Counted from the first letter of the stretch, positions 52,814-61,261 are shown. The stretch: 61,261 nt of DNA from Paenibacillus popilliae ATCC 14706 (GCF_000315235.1 NZ_BALG01000289.1:1-61261); one strand, 5' to 3'. Notes: generated by a model not told the origin, from the letters alone. Program-made: numbers and translations.

Positions 52814-54157
52814 TTACAGCCGCAACAGGCCGAGCACGTGAAGGAATACGATGGCGATGACAACCGGAATGACGTAGCGCAGCAATATGATATAAAGTGC
52901 CAGGCTTTTGCGCCACCAAGACGCCTCAGTCGCGAATTCCTCGTACAGCCGCTGCCGCGGAAAACGGTAGCCGACGAACAAGGCGATGAGCAGCGCCCCG
53001 ACGGGCATAAGCACATTCGTCACGGCGAAGTCAGCCGCGTCGAACAGAGACAAGCCGAAGATGCGCGCATCCGACCAGACGCCGAACGACAAGGCGGACG
53101 GGATGCCGACGATGAAGATAAGGATGCCGAACAGCCAGCTCATCCGGGAGCGCTGTTGGTCGTTGTGGGACAATTCCGAGACCAGAATCTCCAGCATGGA
53201 GAAGGCCGACGTTAAGGCGGCGAACAGGAATAACGCTAAAAATAACACGATGAAAAGGCCGCCGAACGGCAGCTTTTCAAACAAGGCCGGCAAGGTGCCG
53301 AACAGCAGCCCCGGGCCTTCCTGTGGCTTCATGCCCAGCGCAAAAATGGCCGGGAAGATCGCAAGCCCCGCCATCAGCGAGGTCAGGACGTTCAGGCCGA
53401 CGACCGAGACCGAAGATTTGAGCAGCGATTCCTGGCGGCTCAAGTAGGAGCTGTAGGTTACCATGACGGATACCCCGACACTGAGACAGAAGAATGACTG
53501 CCCTAACGCATTCAGCACAGCCTGTCCCGTCAGCTTGCTGAAATCAGGCTGAAGAAAATAACGAACGCCTTCCCCCATCCCGGGAAGGGTCAGGGAACGA
53601 ATAATCAGTACAAGGAATAAGACGAACAGGCCCGGCATCAAGATGCGGCTTGCCCGTTCAATTCCTCCCTTGATTCCGCGCGCGACCACCGTGATGGTAA
53701 TCAGCAAGAATACGAATTGCGCTGTGACCGCATACCATGGATTGGCTACCGTCTCTGCGAACAGCACGTCGTAATCCCAGCCGCTCGCGAGCAGGCCACC
53801 CGTAATGCCGCGCCCAACATAGAGCACGATCCAGCCGCCGACGACGCTGTAGTAGGACAACAGCAGAAAGCAGGTTCCCATGCCCAAGTATCCGATCCAG
53901 TGCCATTTCGAACGCGGCGCAAGCTCCCGGTAAGCGGATACGGCTCCCCGACCGGTGCTGCGCCCGATGGCGAACTCCGCCAGGAGCAGAGGCAGTCCGA
54001 TGCCCAGCGTAAATAGTAGAAAAATAATAAAAAATGCGCCCCCGCCGCTCGTCGCGACGACATTGGGGAATTTCCAAATCGCCCCCAGCCCGATCGCCGA
54101 TCCGGCTGACGCTAGTATAAATCCGAGTTTTGAAGTCCACTGCTCTCGAGTCGTCAT
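52814..54157 (-). CDS. Sodium-dependent NSS-family symporter (copy 1)
   Basis: LeuT-fold Na+-coupled amino-acid symporter of 447 residues with 11-12 helices. The N-terminal motif SAGSAIGLGAIWKFPNVVA supplies unwound TM1 and the Na+ site; TSGGGAFFIIFLLF is TM2. Closest types are the bacterial YocR/YhdH-like NSS proteins. The substrate (perhaps a hydrophobic amino acid) is not predictable. A closely similar gene lies just upstream on the same strand at 54199-55545, 41 bases away. Confidence 0.93.
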   Translation of the reverse strand: MTTREQWTSKLGFILASAGSAIGLGAIWKFPNVVATSGGGAFFIIFLLFTLGIGLPLLLAEFAIGRSTGRGAVSAYRELAPRSKWHWIGYLGMGTCFLLLSYYSVVGGWIVLYVGRGITGGLLASGWDYDVLFAETVANPWYAVTAQFVFLLITITVVARGIKGGIERASRILMPGLFVLFLVLIIRSLTLPGMGEGVRYFLQPDFSKLTGQAVLNALGQSFFCLSVGVSVMVTYSSYLSRQESLLKSSVSVVGLNVLTSLMAGLAIFPAIFALGMKPQEGPGLLFGTLPALFEKLPFGGLFIVLFLALFLFAALTSAFSMLEILVSELSHNDQQRSRMSWLFGILIFIVGIPSALSFGVWSDARIFGLSLFDAADFAVTNVLMPVGALLIALFVGYRFPRQRLYEEFATEASWWRKSLALYIILLRYVIPVVIAIVFLHVLGLLRL

Positions 54158-54198
54158 GACTGCCTCCCGTTATCCATTTGTGTGTGCATACCGCCCAT

Positions 54199-55545
54199 TT
54201 ACACCGGCAGCCAGTTCATCCCGTGCAAAAACACGAAAAGGACGATAAGCGGCAATAAGTAGCGGAGCATGAAGACGTACACAGCCAATCCCTTCTGCCA
54301 GCGGCTGCCGAGCATGTCCCATTCCTCCTGTAGGCGCCGCCGCGGATACCGGAAGCCGACGAATAACGAGATCAGCAGCACGCCAAGCGGAAGCATGACG
54401 TTGGTTACCGCGAAGTCGGCCCAATCGAATAGATTGCGCCCCAGCCATTGCAGATGGCTGCCCACACCGAAGGAAAGAGCCGATGGAACGCCCAGGGCGA
54501 AAATAACGCCGCCGAGCAGCCAGCACATGCGCGCCCGTTGCTCCGCCTTGTCCCGGGTGAATGCAGCCACGACGATTTCCAACAGGGAGAACGCCGATGT
54601 CAGCGTCGCGAATAAGAAAAGCGCCAGGAACAGCACGATGAACAGGCTGCCGAATGGAAGCTGATCGAAGACGGCCGGAAGCGTAATGAACAGCAGCCCG
54701 GCCCCTTCCTGCGGCTTCATGCCGAGCGCGAACGAAGCGGGGAAAATCGCGATGCCCGCCATGAACGAGGTCAGCACGTTCAAGCCGACGACAGACAGGG
54801 CCGGCTTCCCGATAGGCTCCCCCTTGTTCAGATAGGAGCTGTACGTCACCATACAGGAGCCGCCCACACTCAGGCAGAAGAAGGATTGTCCGAGCGCGTG
54901 CAGGAGCGCTTGCGGCGTCAGTTGGCCGAAATCCGGCTTCAGGAAATAGACAAGTCCTTCGCTCATCCCAGGCAAAGTGAGCGATCGCACGATCAGGACG
55001 AGGAACAGAATGAACAAGCCGGGCATCATAATACGGCTTGCCTTCTCAATGCCCTGCTTCACTCCCCGGGCCACGATAACGATCGTGATAAGCAGGAACA
55101 GCGCTTGTGCCAGCACAGCCGCCCAAGGATTGGCGGCAGTCGATTCGAAGATCTCTCCGTAGTTGCGTCCATTCTGCAACAGCGAACCGCTCAGGCCCTT
55201 GAGGAAATAGAGCACAATCCACCCGCCGACCACGCTGTAAAAAGACAGCAGCAAGGAGCACGTCGCCATGCCCAAATAGCCGACGCCGTGCCACTTGCTC
55301 CCCGGCGCCAACTCACGGTAGGCGGATACCGCTTCCTTGCCCGTATTGCGGCCGATCATAAATTCGGCCAGCAGCAGTGGCAGGCCGATGCCGAAGGTGA
55401 AGATAATAAATACAAGAAAAAAAGCGCCGCCACCGCTGGTAGCGACGACATTCGGGAATTTCCAAATCGCTCCAAGCCCGATGGCCGATCCGGCCGAGGC
55501 GAGCACGAAGCCGAGTCTCGAAGTCCATTGTTCTTGCTGTGTCAT
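54199..55545 (-). CDS. Sodium-dependent NSS-family symporter (copy 2)
   Basis: Paralogue of copy 1, 448 residues; the same TM1 motif SAGSAIGLGAIWKFPNVVA is identical. It is the upstream gene and may be co-transcribed with copy 1. ATG 55545 chosen because it aligns with the start of copy 1 (M-T-x-x-EQWTS); the reading frame extends nine codons further to a TTG. Divergence between the two lies mainly in the loops and C-terminus. Confidence 0.93.
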   Translation of the reverse strand: MTQQEQWTSRLGFVLASAGSAIGLGAIWKFPNVVATSGGGAFFLVFIIFTFGIGLPLLLAEFMIGRNTGKEAVSAYRELAPGSKWHGVGYLGMATCSLLLSFYSVVGGWIVLYFLKGLSGSLLQNGRNYGEIFESTAANPWAAVLAQALFLLITIVIVARGVKQGIEKASRIMMPGLFILFLVLIVRSLTLPGMSEGLVYFLKPDFGQLTPQALLHALGQSFFCLSVGGSCMVTYSSYLNKGEPIGKPALSVVGLNVLTSFMAGIAIFPASFALGMKPQEGAGLLFITLPAVFDQLPFGSLFIVLFLALFLFATLTSAFSLLEIVVAAFTRDKAEQRARMCWLLGGVIFALGVPSALSFGVGSHLQWLGRNLFDWADFAVTNVMLPLGVLLISLFVGFRYPRRRLQEEWDMLGSRWQKGLAVYVFMLRYLLPLIVLFVFLHGMNWLPV

Positions 55546-55643
55546 CTGTTCTGATCCATCCTTCTCTATCAATTGCTGTCATCCATTATAGCATATCTCC
55601 GGAATCATGCCCCTGCTTCCACATCATTAGTAAGCTGGCCATC

Positions 55644-56279
55644 TTATTTCACGATAGCAAGCGCCAGTCCATCATAGGCCGGAAGCAACGTGCTGAGCAA
55701 TCGTTCATCCTGCGCGATCGCGGCATTGAAGGCGCGCATCGCCTGAACGGATGGACCCTGCTTGTCCGGATTGAGCGTTCTGCCGCGGAGCATGAGATTG
55801 TCTCCTGCGATTACGGCCCCCGGTCTCGCCAGCCGGATTGCGTATTCGAGATAGTGCAAGTAATTTTCCTTGTCCGCATCGATAAAGAACAGATCATAGC
55901 GGGCCCCTTCCCGCTCCAGTTCCGCAAGGGAATGAAGCGCTTCTCCCACTCTATATTCCACCTGCTCGCCGAAGCCCGCTTCGGTGAGATTGCGCTTCGC
56001 TAGATCGGCATAGTCTTGACGCAGCTCGAGTGAGACAAGCCGCCCTCCTGGTTCCAGCCCCCGCAATATGCAATAGCCGCTATAGCCGCCCAGCGCGCCG
56101 ATCTCTAGCGCATCCTGCGCATGCGCCAGGCGGGCCAGTACCGTCAACAGGCGTCCATACCCTGCCGGCACGGAAATGTCCGGCATGCCTTGAGCATGGA
56201 TGCGCTCCTTGATTCGATCCACAGCCGGATCCGCCGGATATAATTGGTCCAAATAGGATTCTATAGCTTCCCTCAACAT
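55644..56279 (-). CDS. trmR: SAM-dependent O-methyltransferase, TrmR/YrrM-like
   Basis: Methyltransferase family 3 (caffeoyl-CoA OMT-like) protein of 211 residues. SAM binding: ALEIGALGGYSGYCILRGL near 60 and LVSLELRQDYADLA near 83; the metal site includes DLFFIDADKENYLHYLE and VIAGDNLMLRG. In B. subtilis the family member TrmR (YrrM) methylates 5-hydroxyuridine in tRNA; I cannot exclude a small-molecule role. ATG 56279 has AAGGAGGGTG upstream; ORF start 56297 is less likely. Confidence 0.82.
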   Translation of the reverse strand: MLREAIESYLDQLYPADPAVDRIKERIHAQGMPDISVPAGYGRLLTVLARLAHAQDALEIGALGGYSGYCILRGLEPGGRLVSLELRQDYADLAKRNLTEAGFGEQVEYRVGEALHSLAELEREGARYDLFFIDADKENYLHYLEYAIRLARPGAVIAGDNLMLRGRTLNPDKQGPSVQAMRAFNAAIAQDERLLSTLLPAYDGLALAIVK

Positions 56280-56377
56280 TTTCCACCCTCCTTGCATTTT
56301 ATGATATGATGAATGCCATACAAGTACAAGTCAGACAAGTAAAACGGAGTACAAGTAGAACGGAGTGTGGTTATCGA

Positions 56378-57544
56378 ATGAACCGACCTTGGACGTTAAT
56401 CGCAACCGCCCCGATGGGCCTGGAGGCTGTCGTCGCTCGTGAATTGAAGCTGCTAGGATATGAGGACACGCGGGTGGAGAACGGCCGCGTGCTGTTCTCC
56501 GGAGGGCCTATCGACGTATGCCGGGCCAATCTGTGGCTCCGTACTGCAGATCGGGTGCTCGTCAAGATGGGCGAGTTCCGCGCGCGAACCTTCGAGGAAC
56601 TGTTCGAGGGCACCAAAGCCATCCCATGGCCGGACTGGATCCCGATTCACGGCGAATTTCCGGTTGACGGGCGTTCTCATAAATCCCAGCTTTCCAGTGT
56701 CCCTGCCTGTCAGGGCATCGTGAAAAAGGCGGTCGTGGAGCGGATGAAGCAGCGGTACCATACGGACTGGTTCGAAGAGACTGATCCGCTGTATCGGATC
56801 GAGGTCTCCCTGCTGAACGACTTGGCGACGATTACGCTGGACACGACCGGTCCCAGCTTACATAAGCGCGGCTACCGCAAGCTGACCGGAGCCGCGCCGC
56901 TCAAAGAGACGATGGCGGCCGCCATCATTTTACTGAGCCGGTGGAATCCGCAGCGGCCGCTCTATGATCCGTACTGCGGATCGGGAACCTTGCTGATCGA
57001 GGCGGCGATGATCGGCTGGAATGTCGCTCCCGGACTCCGACGCTCGTTCTCTGCGGAAGCATGGGGCATCGTCGGCGAACAGGCATGGGTACAAGCGCGT
57101 GAGGAAGCGTTCGATGCCGTCCACGACGACACGGAGCTCCGGTTGAGCGGATCGGATATCGATCCGGAATCGATTCGCCTCGCGCAGGCGGCAGCGAAGA
57201 GCGCCGGCTTCGCCCGCGAGATCGAGTTCCGCATCTGCCCGGCCAATCAAGCGAAGCCGCATGGAGATTACGGCTGCCTCATTACAAACCCGCCATATGG
57301 CGAACGGTTGAACGAGAAGGATGAAGTCGAGCGGATGGTGAGAGACCTTGGCTTTATGGCGAAGACGCTGCCGACCTGGTCGTTCTTCGCAATCAGTCCG
57401 AGCCGCCAGTTCGAGCATTACTTCGGCCGCCCGGCGGACAAGCGCCGCAAGCTGTTCAACGGCAATATCGAATGCCAGCTCTATCAATATTTGGGTCCGC
57501 TTCCGCCGCGCAGCACAGCGCCGGCCTCGCCTTCCGAATCATAA
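56378..57544 (+). CDS. THUMP-domain rRNA methyltransferase, RlmL/YpsC-like
   Basis: SAM-dependent RNA methyltransferase of 388 residues. The N-terminal ferredoxin-like plus THUMP part (about 1-160) binds RNA; the catalytic Rossmann domain has DPYCGSGTLLIEAAM near residue 198 and NPPYGERLNEKDEV near residue 304, the N6/N2-type NPPY motif. Similar to B. subtilis YpsC and the N-terminal half of RlmL (23S rRNA m2G2445). The ATG has ACGGAGTGTGG a few bases upstream; the ORF is open from 56306. Confidence 0.9.
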   Translation: MNRPWTLIATAPMGLEAVVARELKLLGYEDTRVENGRVLFSGGPIDVCRANLWLRTADRVLVKMGEFRARTFEELFEGTKAIPWPDWIPIHGEFPVDGRSHKSQLSSVPACQGIVKKAVVERMKQRYHTDWFEETDPLYRIEVSLLNDLATITLDTTGPSLHKRGYRKLTGAAPLKETMAAAIILLSRWNPQRPLYDPYCGSGTLLIEAAMIGWNVAPGLRRSFSAEAWGIVGEQAWVQAREEAFDAVHDDTELRLSGSDIDPESIRLAQAAAKSAGFAREIEFRICPANQAKPHGDYGCLITNPPYGERLNEKDEVERMVRDLGFMAKTLPTWSFFAISPSRQFEHYFGRPADKRRKLFNGNIECQLYQYLGPLPPRSTAPASPSES

Positions 57545-57558
57545 TCACGCTCGATCGG

Positions 57559-57594
57559 ACACCGTCTGCCCTTGCTCGGCAGACGGTGTTTTTT
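57559..57594 (+). terminator. Rho-independent terminator after the rRNA methyltransferase gene
   Basis: ACACCGTCTGCC pairs perfectly with GGCAGACGGTGT (12 bp) around a 7-base loop, followed by TTTTT. Confidence 0.9.
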
Positions 57595-57663
57595 CATGTA
57601 ACATTTTATATGAAAATCTGATAAGATGGGAGGTACGATTACAAGTCAAGGAAGGGACATGCA

Positions 57664-59646
57664 ATGAATCCAATTCGTCAATCCCTGCCCGATGTCGTTG
57701 GCAGGAAAAGATCGGCAGCCACCCTCTTCGGATGGCTCAGCTTCATCTTCTTTCTCACGGCCATGATGGGGAAGCTGATCTATTTCAATCGCACGCTGGC
57801 GATTCCGAATATGGCCATGGAATGGGACGACTATCTGGTCGCCCTGGGAGCGCTGCTCATTGCCGGCAGTTGGACGTTCTGGGCGAAGGAACGATGGCGC
57901 CCTCTGCTCCTGCTGCTGCTTAACTTTGCGCTGACGCTGCTCATTTTTGCCGATTTGATCTATTTCCGCTATTTTCAGGACTTCATTACGATTCCCGTCC
58001 TGCTCCAGGCCACCCAGGTCAGCTCACTCGGCGAGAGCATCGCATCGCTTATTTACGGCAAGGATGTGCGGCTGTTCCTCGATTGGCTCGTCCTGATTCC
58101 GCTTACGATCGGGTATGTCCGCCTTCGATCCCGGGAATACCGCTTCCAGCACGTCAAGTTGTCCGGACAGCGAAACCGGGGATGCTTGCTGCAACGGATA
58201 GCGGCAGGCCTGCTTGCCATCGTCGTCGGCACTGTGCTGATTACCGTACCGGTGAACAGGGCAACCAGCACATGGGCGAAAGGGCTGTTCAGCTCGGTCT
58301 GGTGGAGCGCCTCTGTCTATAATATTACAGGTTTGCTAGGCTTTCACGGCTATGATGCGTATCGGTACGTGAAGGAACAGATGAGGGGAGAAGCCTCCCT
58401 CTCGGAAGCCGAGATCAAAGACGTGGAAGCGTGGTTCGCCACCCATCGCCCCGACCGGCAGGGCCCTGCGTCTTCGTTCGGGCGCTATGCCGGCAGCAAT
58501 GTCATCATTGTGCAAGCTGAGGCGTTCGAAAATTTCGTCATCGGCGCCAAGGTGAACGGCCAGGAGATTACGCCGAACCTGAATGCGCTTCGCGAAGACA
58601 GTCTCTATTTCACGCGGTTCTTCCATCAGACGGGTCAAGGCCGCACCTCCGATGCCGATTTCGGGGTGAACGCTGGGCTTCATCCGCTGCCATCCGGATC
58701 CGTCTTTATCCGCTACCCGGGCCAGACCTACGACACGCTGCCGGCCATGCTCCGTGCGGAAGGATATCGCACCGGGGCGTTCCATGCTTATGACGCCGGG
58801 TTCTGGAACCGTTATATTATGTATCAAAATATGGGCTACGACTTTTTCATGAACAAAAAAGACTATGACCTCGATGAACCTGTCGGGTGGTCGGTCGGGG
58901 ACAAATCCTTCTTTCGCCAATCGGTTGAACGTATGTCTACCGAGCCGCAGCCGTTCTACAGCTTCTTAATCACACTGGCAAGCCATCATCCGTACAAGCT
59001 GCCGGCATCCGTGCAGAAGCTCGATGTCGGCCCGTACAAGGACACGATATTCGGCGATTATTTGCAATCGATGCATTACGTTGACGAAGCGGTCGGGGAA
59101 ATGATTGCCGATCTGAAGCAGCGCGGGCTGTGGGACAACACAATCTGGGTGTTCTACGGAGATCATGACAACTCGATCGGGGAGACGGAGCCTCTCTCCT
59201 GGCTGCTCAGCCATTCGGTCAGCGAGCTAGACATGCTGGAAATGAAGAATCAGGTCCCGCTCTTCATCCATCTCCCTGACGGGGCGCAGTCCGGGATATA
59301 TGATACGGTTGCGGGCCAATTGGATGTCGCCCCGACGCTGCTCCACTGGCTCGGAATCGATGCGGCTGACGCCTATATGATGGGCCATAATCTGCTGCTG
59401 CCGGAGCGGCGGCTCGTCGTGCTGCGGAACGGCTCGTACACGGACGGAAGCATTTTCTATGTCCCATCGGCCGACGGACTGTTCGAGCACGGCACCTGCT
59501 TCGATTACGCGTCGCGAGAGCAGACGGACGTCGCCCGCTGTCAGCCGTACGAGGCCGAAGCGAAGCGCCGCTTGACCGTCTCGGATCACGTGATTGCGCA
59601 TAATCTGATCAAGCGGTTTCGCCAATCTTCTCCTTCGGAACCGTGA
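57664..59646 (+). CDS. ltaS: Lipoteichoic acid synthase family protein (LtaS-like)
   Basis: Membrane enzyme of 660 residues polymerising glycerol phosphate from phosphatidylglycerol into the lipoteichoic acid backbone. Five N-terminal helices (about 20-40, 55-73, 80-100, 138-152 and 180-197) precede an extracellular sulfatase-like domain (about 278-590). Catalytic nucleophile Thr328 (GQGRTSDADF), Mn ligands Glu286, Asp500 and His501 (YGDHDN), and substrate-contacting Trp381/Arg383. Bacillus has several LtaS paralogues (LtaS, YfnI, YqgS, YvgJ); which one this matches is unclear. A strong SD (GGAAGGGACATGC) precedes ATG 57664. Confidence 0.93.
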   Translation: MNPIRQSLPDVVGRKRSAATLFGWLSFIFFLTAMMGKLIYFNRTLAIPNMAMEWDDYLVALGALLIAGSWTFWAKERWRPLLLLLLNFALTLLIFADLIYFRYFQDFITIPVLLQATQVSSLGESIASLIYGKDVRLFLDWLVLIPLTIGYVRLRSREYRFQHVKLSGQRNRGCLLQRIAAGLLAIVVGTVLITVPVNRATSTWAKGLFSSVWWSASVYNITGLLGFHGYDAYRYVKEQMRGEASLSEAEIKDVEAWFATHRPDRQGPASSFGRYAGSNVIIVQAEAFENFVIGAKVNGQEITPNLNALREDSLYFTRFFHQTGQGRTSDADFGVNAGLHPLPSGSVFIRYPGQTYDTLPAMLRAEGYRTGAFHAYDAGFWNRYIMYQNMGYDFFMNKKDYDLDEPVGWSVGDKSFFRQSVERMSTEPQPFYSFLITLASHHPYKLPASVQKLDVGPYKDTIFGDYLQSMHYVDEAVGEMIADLKQRGLWDNTIWVFYGDHDNSIGETEPLSWLLSHSVSELDMLEMKNQVPLFIHLPDGAQSGIYDTVAGQLDVAPTLLHWLGIDAADAYMMGHNLLLPERRLVVLRNGSYTDGSIFYVPSADGLFEHGTCFDYASREQTDVARCQPYEAEAKRRLTVSDHVIAHNLIKRFRQSSPSEP

Positions 59647-59650
59647 TCAT

Positions 59651-59682
59651 GACAACCGCTGTCCCTGTTGACAGCGGTTGTC
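59651..59682 (+). terminator. Hairpin after ltaS
   Basis: GACAACCGCTGTC pairs perfectly with GACAGCGGTTGTC (13 bp) around a 6-base loop, four bases after the ltaS stop. The T-rich tail is weak. The IS30 relic begins just after it. Confidence 0.75.
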
Positions 59683-59695
59683 TGCACTTCTCCCT

Positions 59696-59965
59696 GGTAC
59701 CCGCCATCCGTGCGTCTGCCGCTCCATGATCTGCTCAGGAGACCAGGTGGCCTGAAGCTTCTCTTCGATGACCATGGCCAGCTCCGGTGTCCACTTTCCT
59801 GCGGGAATGGAGGCCTGACGACGCTGGACATCGCTCTCCTGAGATGGCCCCGCACGGTGAGTCTCTTGGGCGGCGTTTCGGCGCAGTTCCCGGCTAATGG
59901 TGGCATGTCCTTGGCGATGGCTCGGGCACTTTTCCCTTGCTGATGGAGGATTTCTAGCTTGCTTC
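59696..59965 (-). pseudogene. IS30-family transposase fragment
   Basis: The minus strand reads, in a first frame, EILHQQGKSARAIAKDM, then shifts to ATISRELRRN ... RRQASIPAGKWTPELAMVIE ... SPEQIMER. This is the N-terminal helix-turn-helix part of IS30 transposases, about 90 of roughly 320 residues. A frameshift lies near 59907, and no DDE region exists. It is truncated on its 5' side where the IS3 relic begins, and on its 3' side next to the ltaS hairpin. Confidence 0.75.
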
Positions 59966-60224
59966 ACCAGCAGAGTTTAAAAAGCAAATGGTGCAACTCT
60001 ACGAAAACGGAAAATCCCGAGCAGACATTGTGGAGATATTTGACCTCACCGCATCGGCTTTGGATCGCTGGATGAAACAAGCCCAAACCACAGGCTCTTT
60101 CTCCGAAAAGGACAATCGCTCTCCGGAAGAGAATGAACTGATCGCCTTACGGAAAGAGAACCAGCGCCTCAAAATGGAGAACGATATTTTAAAGCAAGCC
60201 GCTCTGATCAGGGGACGAAAGTAG
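59964..60224 (+). pseudogene. IS3-family OrfA, 5'-truncated
   Basis: Reads SPAEFKKQMVQLYENGKSRA then DIVEIFDLTASALDRWMKQ, the HTH of IS3 OrfA, and ends with LKMENDILKQAALIRGRK, the leucine-zipper-like end. The first few codons and start are missing because a TAG interrupts the frame just upstream at the junction with the IS30 scrap. The remaining part is otherwise intact and reads to a normal stop at 60224. Confidence 0.8.
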
Positions 60225-60616
60225 CTATCATCCAGAACAACCGGTGGCATTACATATGCGTGCTAGTCGATATGTTTCATCGAGAGATCATCGGCCATAG
60301 TGTGGGTCCCCATAAGGATGCCGCCCTGATTTCTCGCGCTTTTGCGACGGTCAAAGGCGATTTGCGCCAAATTCAGTGATTTCACACCGACCGGGGCAGC
60401 GAGTTTCCAAATCAGAAAATGGATGAGTTCTTGAAGACTTTTGAAATCGGCCGATCACTCCGTATGAAAGGTTGTCCGTATGACAACGCCGTGGCAAAAG
60501 CGACCTTTAAGATTATCAAAACCGAATTCGTGAATCAGATGAACTTCCAGAGCCTTATTCACCTTGAACTGGAGTTGTACGATTACTCCTGTCCACTATC
60601 GAAATCTAGCCCTTAA
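60224..60616 (+). pseudogene. IS3-family OrfB remnant (internal stop, catalytic change)
   Basis: The N-terminal part of OrfB is deleted. What remains begins at NNRWHYICVLVDMFHREIIG, the first catalytic Asp region, continues through a TGA (about 60378) to FHTDRGSEFPNQKMDEFL, the second Asp, and MKGCPYDNAVAKATFKIIK. In active relatives the last part reads AVAEATFKIIK; the catalytic Glu is Lys here. The C-terminal part is also lost. Together with OrfA this is a dead element of about 660 bp (59964-60616 plus flanks). The region 60617-60821 after it has no supported gene. Confidence 0.8.
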
Positions 60617-60821
60617 AAAAGTTGTTTGATTTACTGTTGACAATCCACAATGCTCCTGGACAGGTGGCGGTTCTTGGCCATTCCCTACACATTCAGATCT
60701 TTCCAAAGCGATCAGTCCGTAGCTGACGCGAAACTTTGTGTGCGTGATCTTTTCGCTGATTTGCGACCTTCTCATGAAGTCGAGCTTGACGATTACACCC
60801 CTGCTTCAAGCCAAAAACTAG

Positions 60822-60850
60822 TTGATTTCAATATTTTTACATGGTAAAAT
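60822..60850 (+). promoter_or_regulatory. Sigma-A promoter of the secreted peptide gene
   Basis: TTGATT (60822-60827) and TAAAAT (60845-60850) separated by 17 bases. The expected start near 60857 gives a leader of about 48 bases. Confidence 0.7.
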
Positions 60851-60904
60851 AATTCCAGATAGAGTTTATAGACACAGAATAAATAGGAAAAGAGGTGAAT
60901 AAGA

Positions 60905-61120
60905 ATGAAATTCAAAAAGGTAGTTGCCTTGGCTTCCATAGTTGCTTCTATGACGGTTATGTCGCAATCTGCGTTTGCTAATGACGTATATAGATGTCAC
61001 GACGATTATTCTGGATGTATAGCCGATAAAGGTAACACTGGCACTGGAAGTGTCAAGGCGGAGTATTATGAAAGAGGTACAGGTAGACTTACAGGGATTG
61101 CAAAAGTATATCGCGATTAA
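60905..61120 (+). CDS. Small secreted two-cysteine peptide, unknown
   Basis: Precursor of 71 residues. A basic start (MKFKKVV) and hydrophobic core end in SQSAFA, an AXA signal peptidase I site after residue 25. The mature part of 46 residues (from NDVYRCHDDYSG) has two cysteines, at precursor positions 31 and 38, that could form a disulfide, then a Gly/Thr-rich part and the tail TGIAKVYRD. AGAGGTGAA precedes the ATG; a good promoter lies upstream. AT-rich, unlike the core genes. I do not recognise a family. It may be a bacteriocin-like or signalling peptide, but nothing in the sequence proves it, and there is no immunity or export gene beside it. Confidence 0.6.
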   Translation: MKFKKVVALASIVASMTVMSQSAFANDVYRCHDDYSGCIADKGNTGTGSVKAEYYERGTGRLTGIAKVYRD

Positions 61121-61150
61121 AAATTGTATGCAGAAGGACATCTGAGAGCT

Positions 61151-61168
61151 ATTAAGTACGTACTTAAT
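61151..61168. repeat. 18-bp perfect palindrome
   Basis: ATTAAGTACGTACTTAAT is a perfect 18-bp palindrome 31 bases after the peptide stop codon. It touches the 21-bp repeat copy at 61168. A second, looser inverted pair (TTAATCA/TGATTAA) overlaps that copy. Confidence 0.7.
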
Positions 61169-61188
61169 CAGGCCTGTTGATTAACCAA
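61168..61188 (-). repeat. 21-bp repeat, right copy (inverted relative to 73-93)
   Basis: Exact reverse complement of 73-93. Located downstream of the secreted peptide gene and next to an 18-bp palindrome. Bases after it (61189-61261) show no homology to the left end beyond this block. Confidence 0.75.
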
Positions 61189-61261
61189 ATTACCCCATAT
61201 CAAAATAATCGGGATTCTCTTAATAGAATACAATGAATCCGTAACTGCCACTCAACGGGAA

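Noticed and set aside
60650-60847. 65-codon frame upstream of the secreted peptide
   Set aside because: No convincing SD and the promoter of the next gene overlaps its end. Might be a relic but no family motif was recognised.

Overview
The window looks like chromosomal DNA from a spore-forming Gram-positive of the Paenibacillus type. Evidence: Bacillus-like SD sequences, frequent TTG/GTG starts that are set by those SDs, two YjcZ-family sporulation peptides, a Gram-positive coproporphyrin heme set (hemE-hemH-hemY), LtaS, PfkA, CshA, YitT, YugP and Tpx of the Firmicutes kind, and a GC-rich core (judged by eye) with AT-rich edges. I saw no rRNA, tRNA or CRISPR array.

Layout. 1-1400 is an AT-rich edge: a frameshifted MFS permease and a scrap of IS256 transposase. 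1529-5679 carries a 16S rRNA m5C methyltransferase, an unrecognised gene with a frameshift at its start, a YjcZ peptide, a HAD phosphatase and an RsuA/RluB pseudouridine synthase. 5962-9175 is an ABC ATPase/FtsX-like permease/HlyD-type adaptor operon. 9443-11416 has relQ (sasB) and pyrD. 12165-19259 is the most distinctive block: four co-oriented genes for a CHASE2 class III adenylate cyclase, a secreted FecR/cohesin-like protein, a secreted NHL-repeat protein and a membrane-anchored L,D-transpeptidase. 19509-28903 is housekeeping with stress genes (ferredoxin, DinB, a ResA-like protein, an MFS exporter, YugP, a LysR regulator, rhomboid, Tpx, YesL-like protein), plus relics of a citramalate synthase and a MerR regulator.

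29090-42915 holds a second YjcZ, an IS1182 mini-element, cshA, yitT, a ytpB-like terpene synthase apparently co-transcribed with pfkA, an MFS permease and a nitroreductase that each have an operator-like palindrome, a cold-shock gene, oligoendopeptidase F with two possible starts, a LapA-domain protein, an M42 peptidase and an acrylyl-CoA-reductase-like enzyme. 43128-51196 (minus) carries an ABC-F ATPase, a DUF92 membrane protein, a CapA-like protein and hemE-hemH-hemY. 51559-59646 carries an MFS exporter, two tandem NSS symporters, a TrmR-like methyltransferase, a THUMP-domain rRNA methyltransferase and an LTA synthase. 59690-61261 is again AT-rich: abutting IS30 and IS3 relics, then a small secreted peptide gene with its own promoter.

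A perfect 21-bp sequence occurs once near each end of the window in opposite orientation (73-93 and 61168-61188), next to the accessory genes. Most of the window is ordinary core genome. The best candidates for something new are the cyclase/FecR/NHL/L,D-transpeptidase operon, the dual-start peptidase, the terpene synthase-pfkA operon, the palindromic operators, and the secreted peptide at the right edge.
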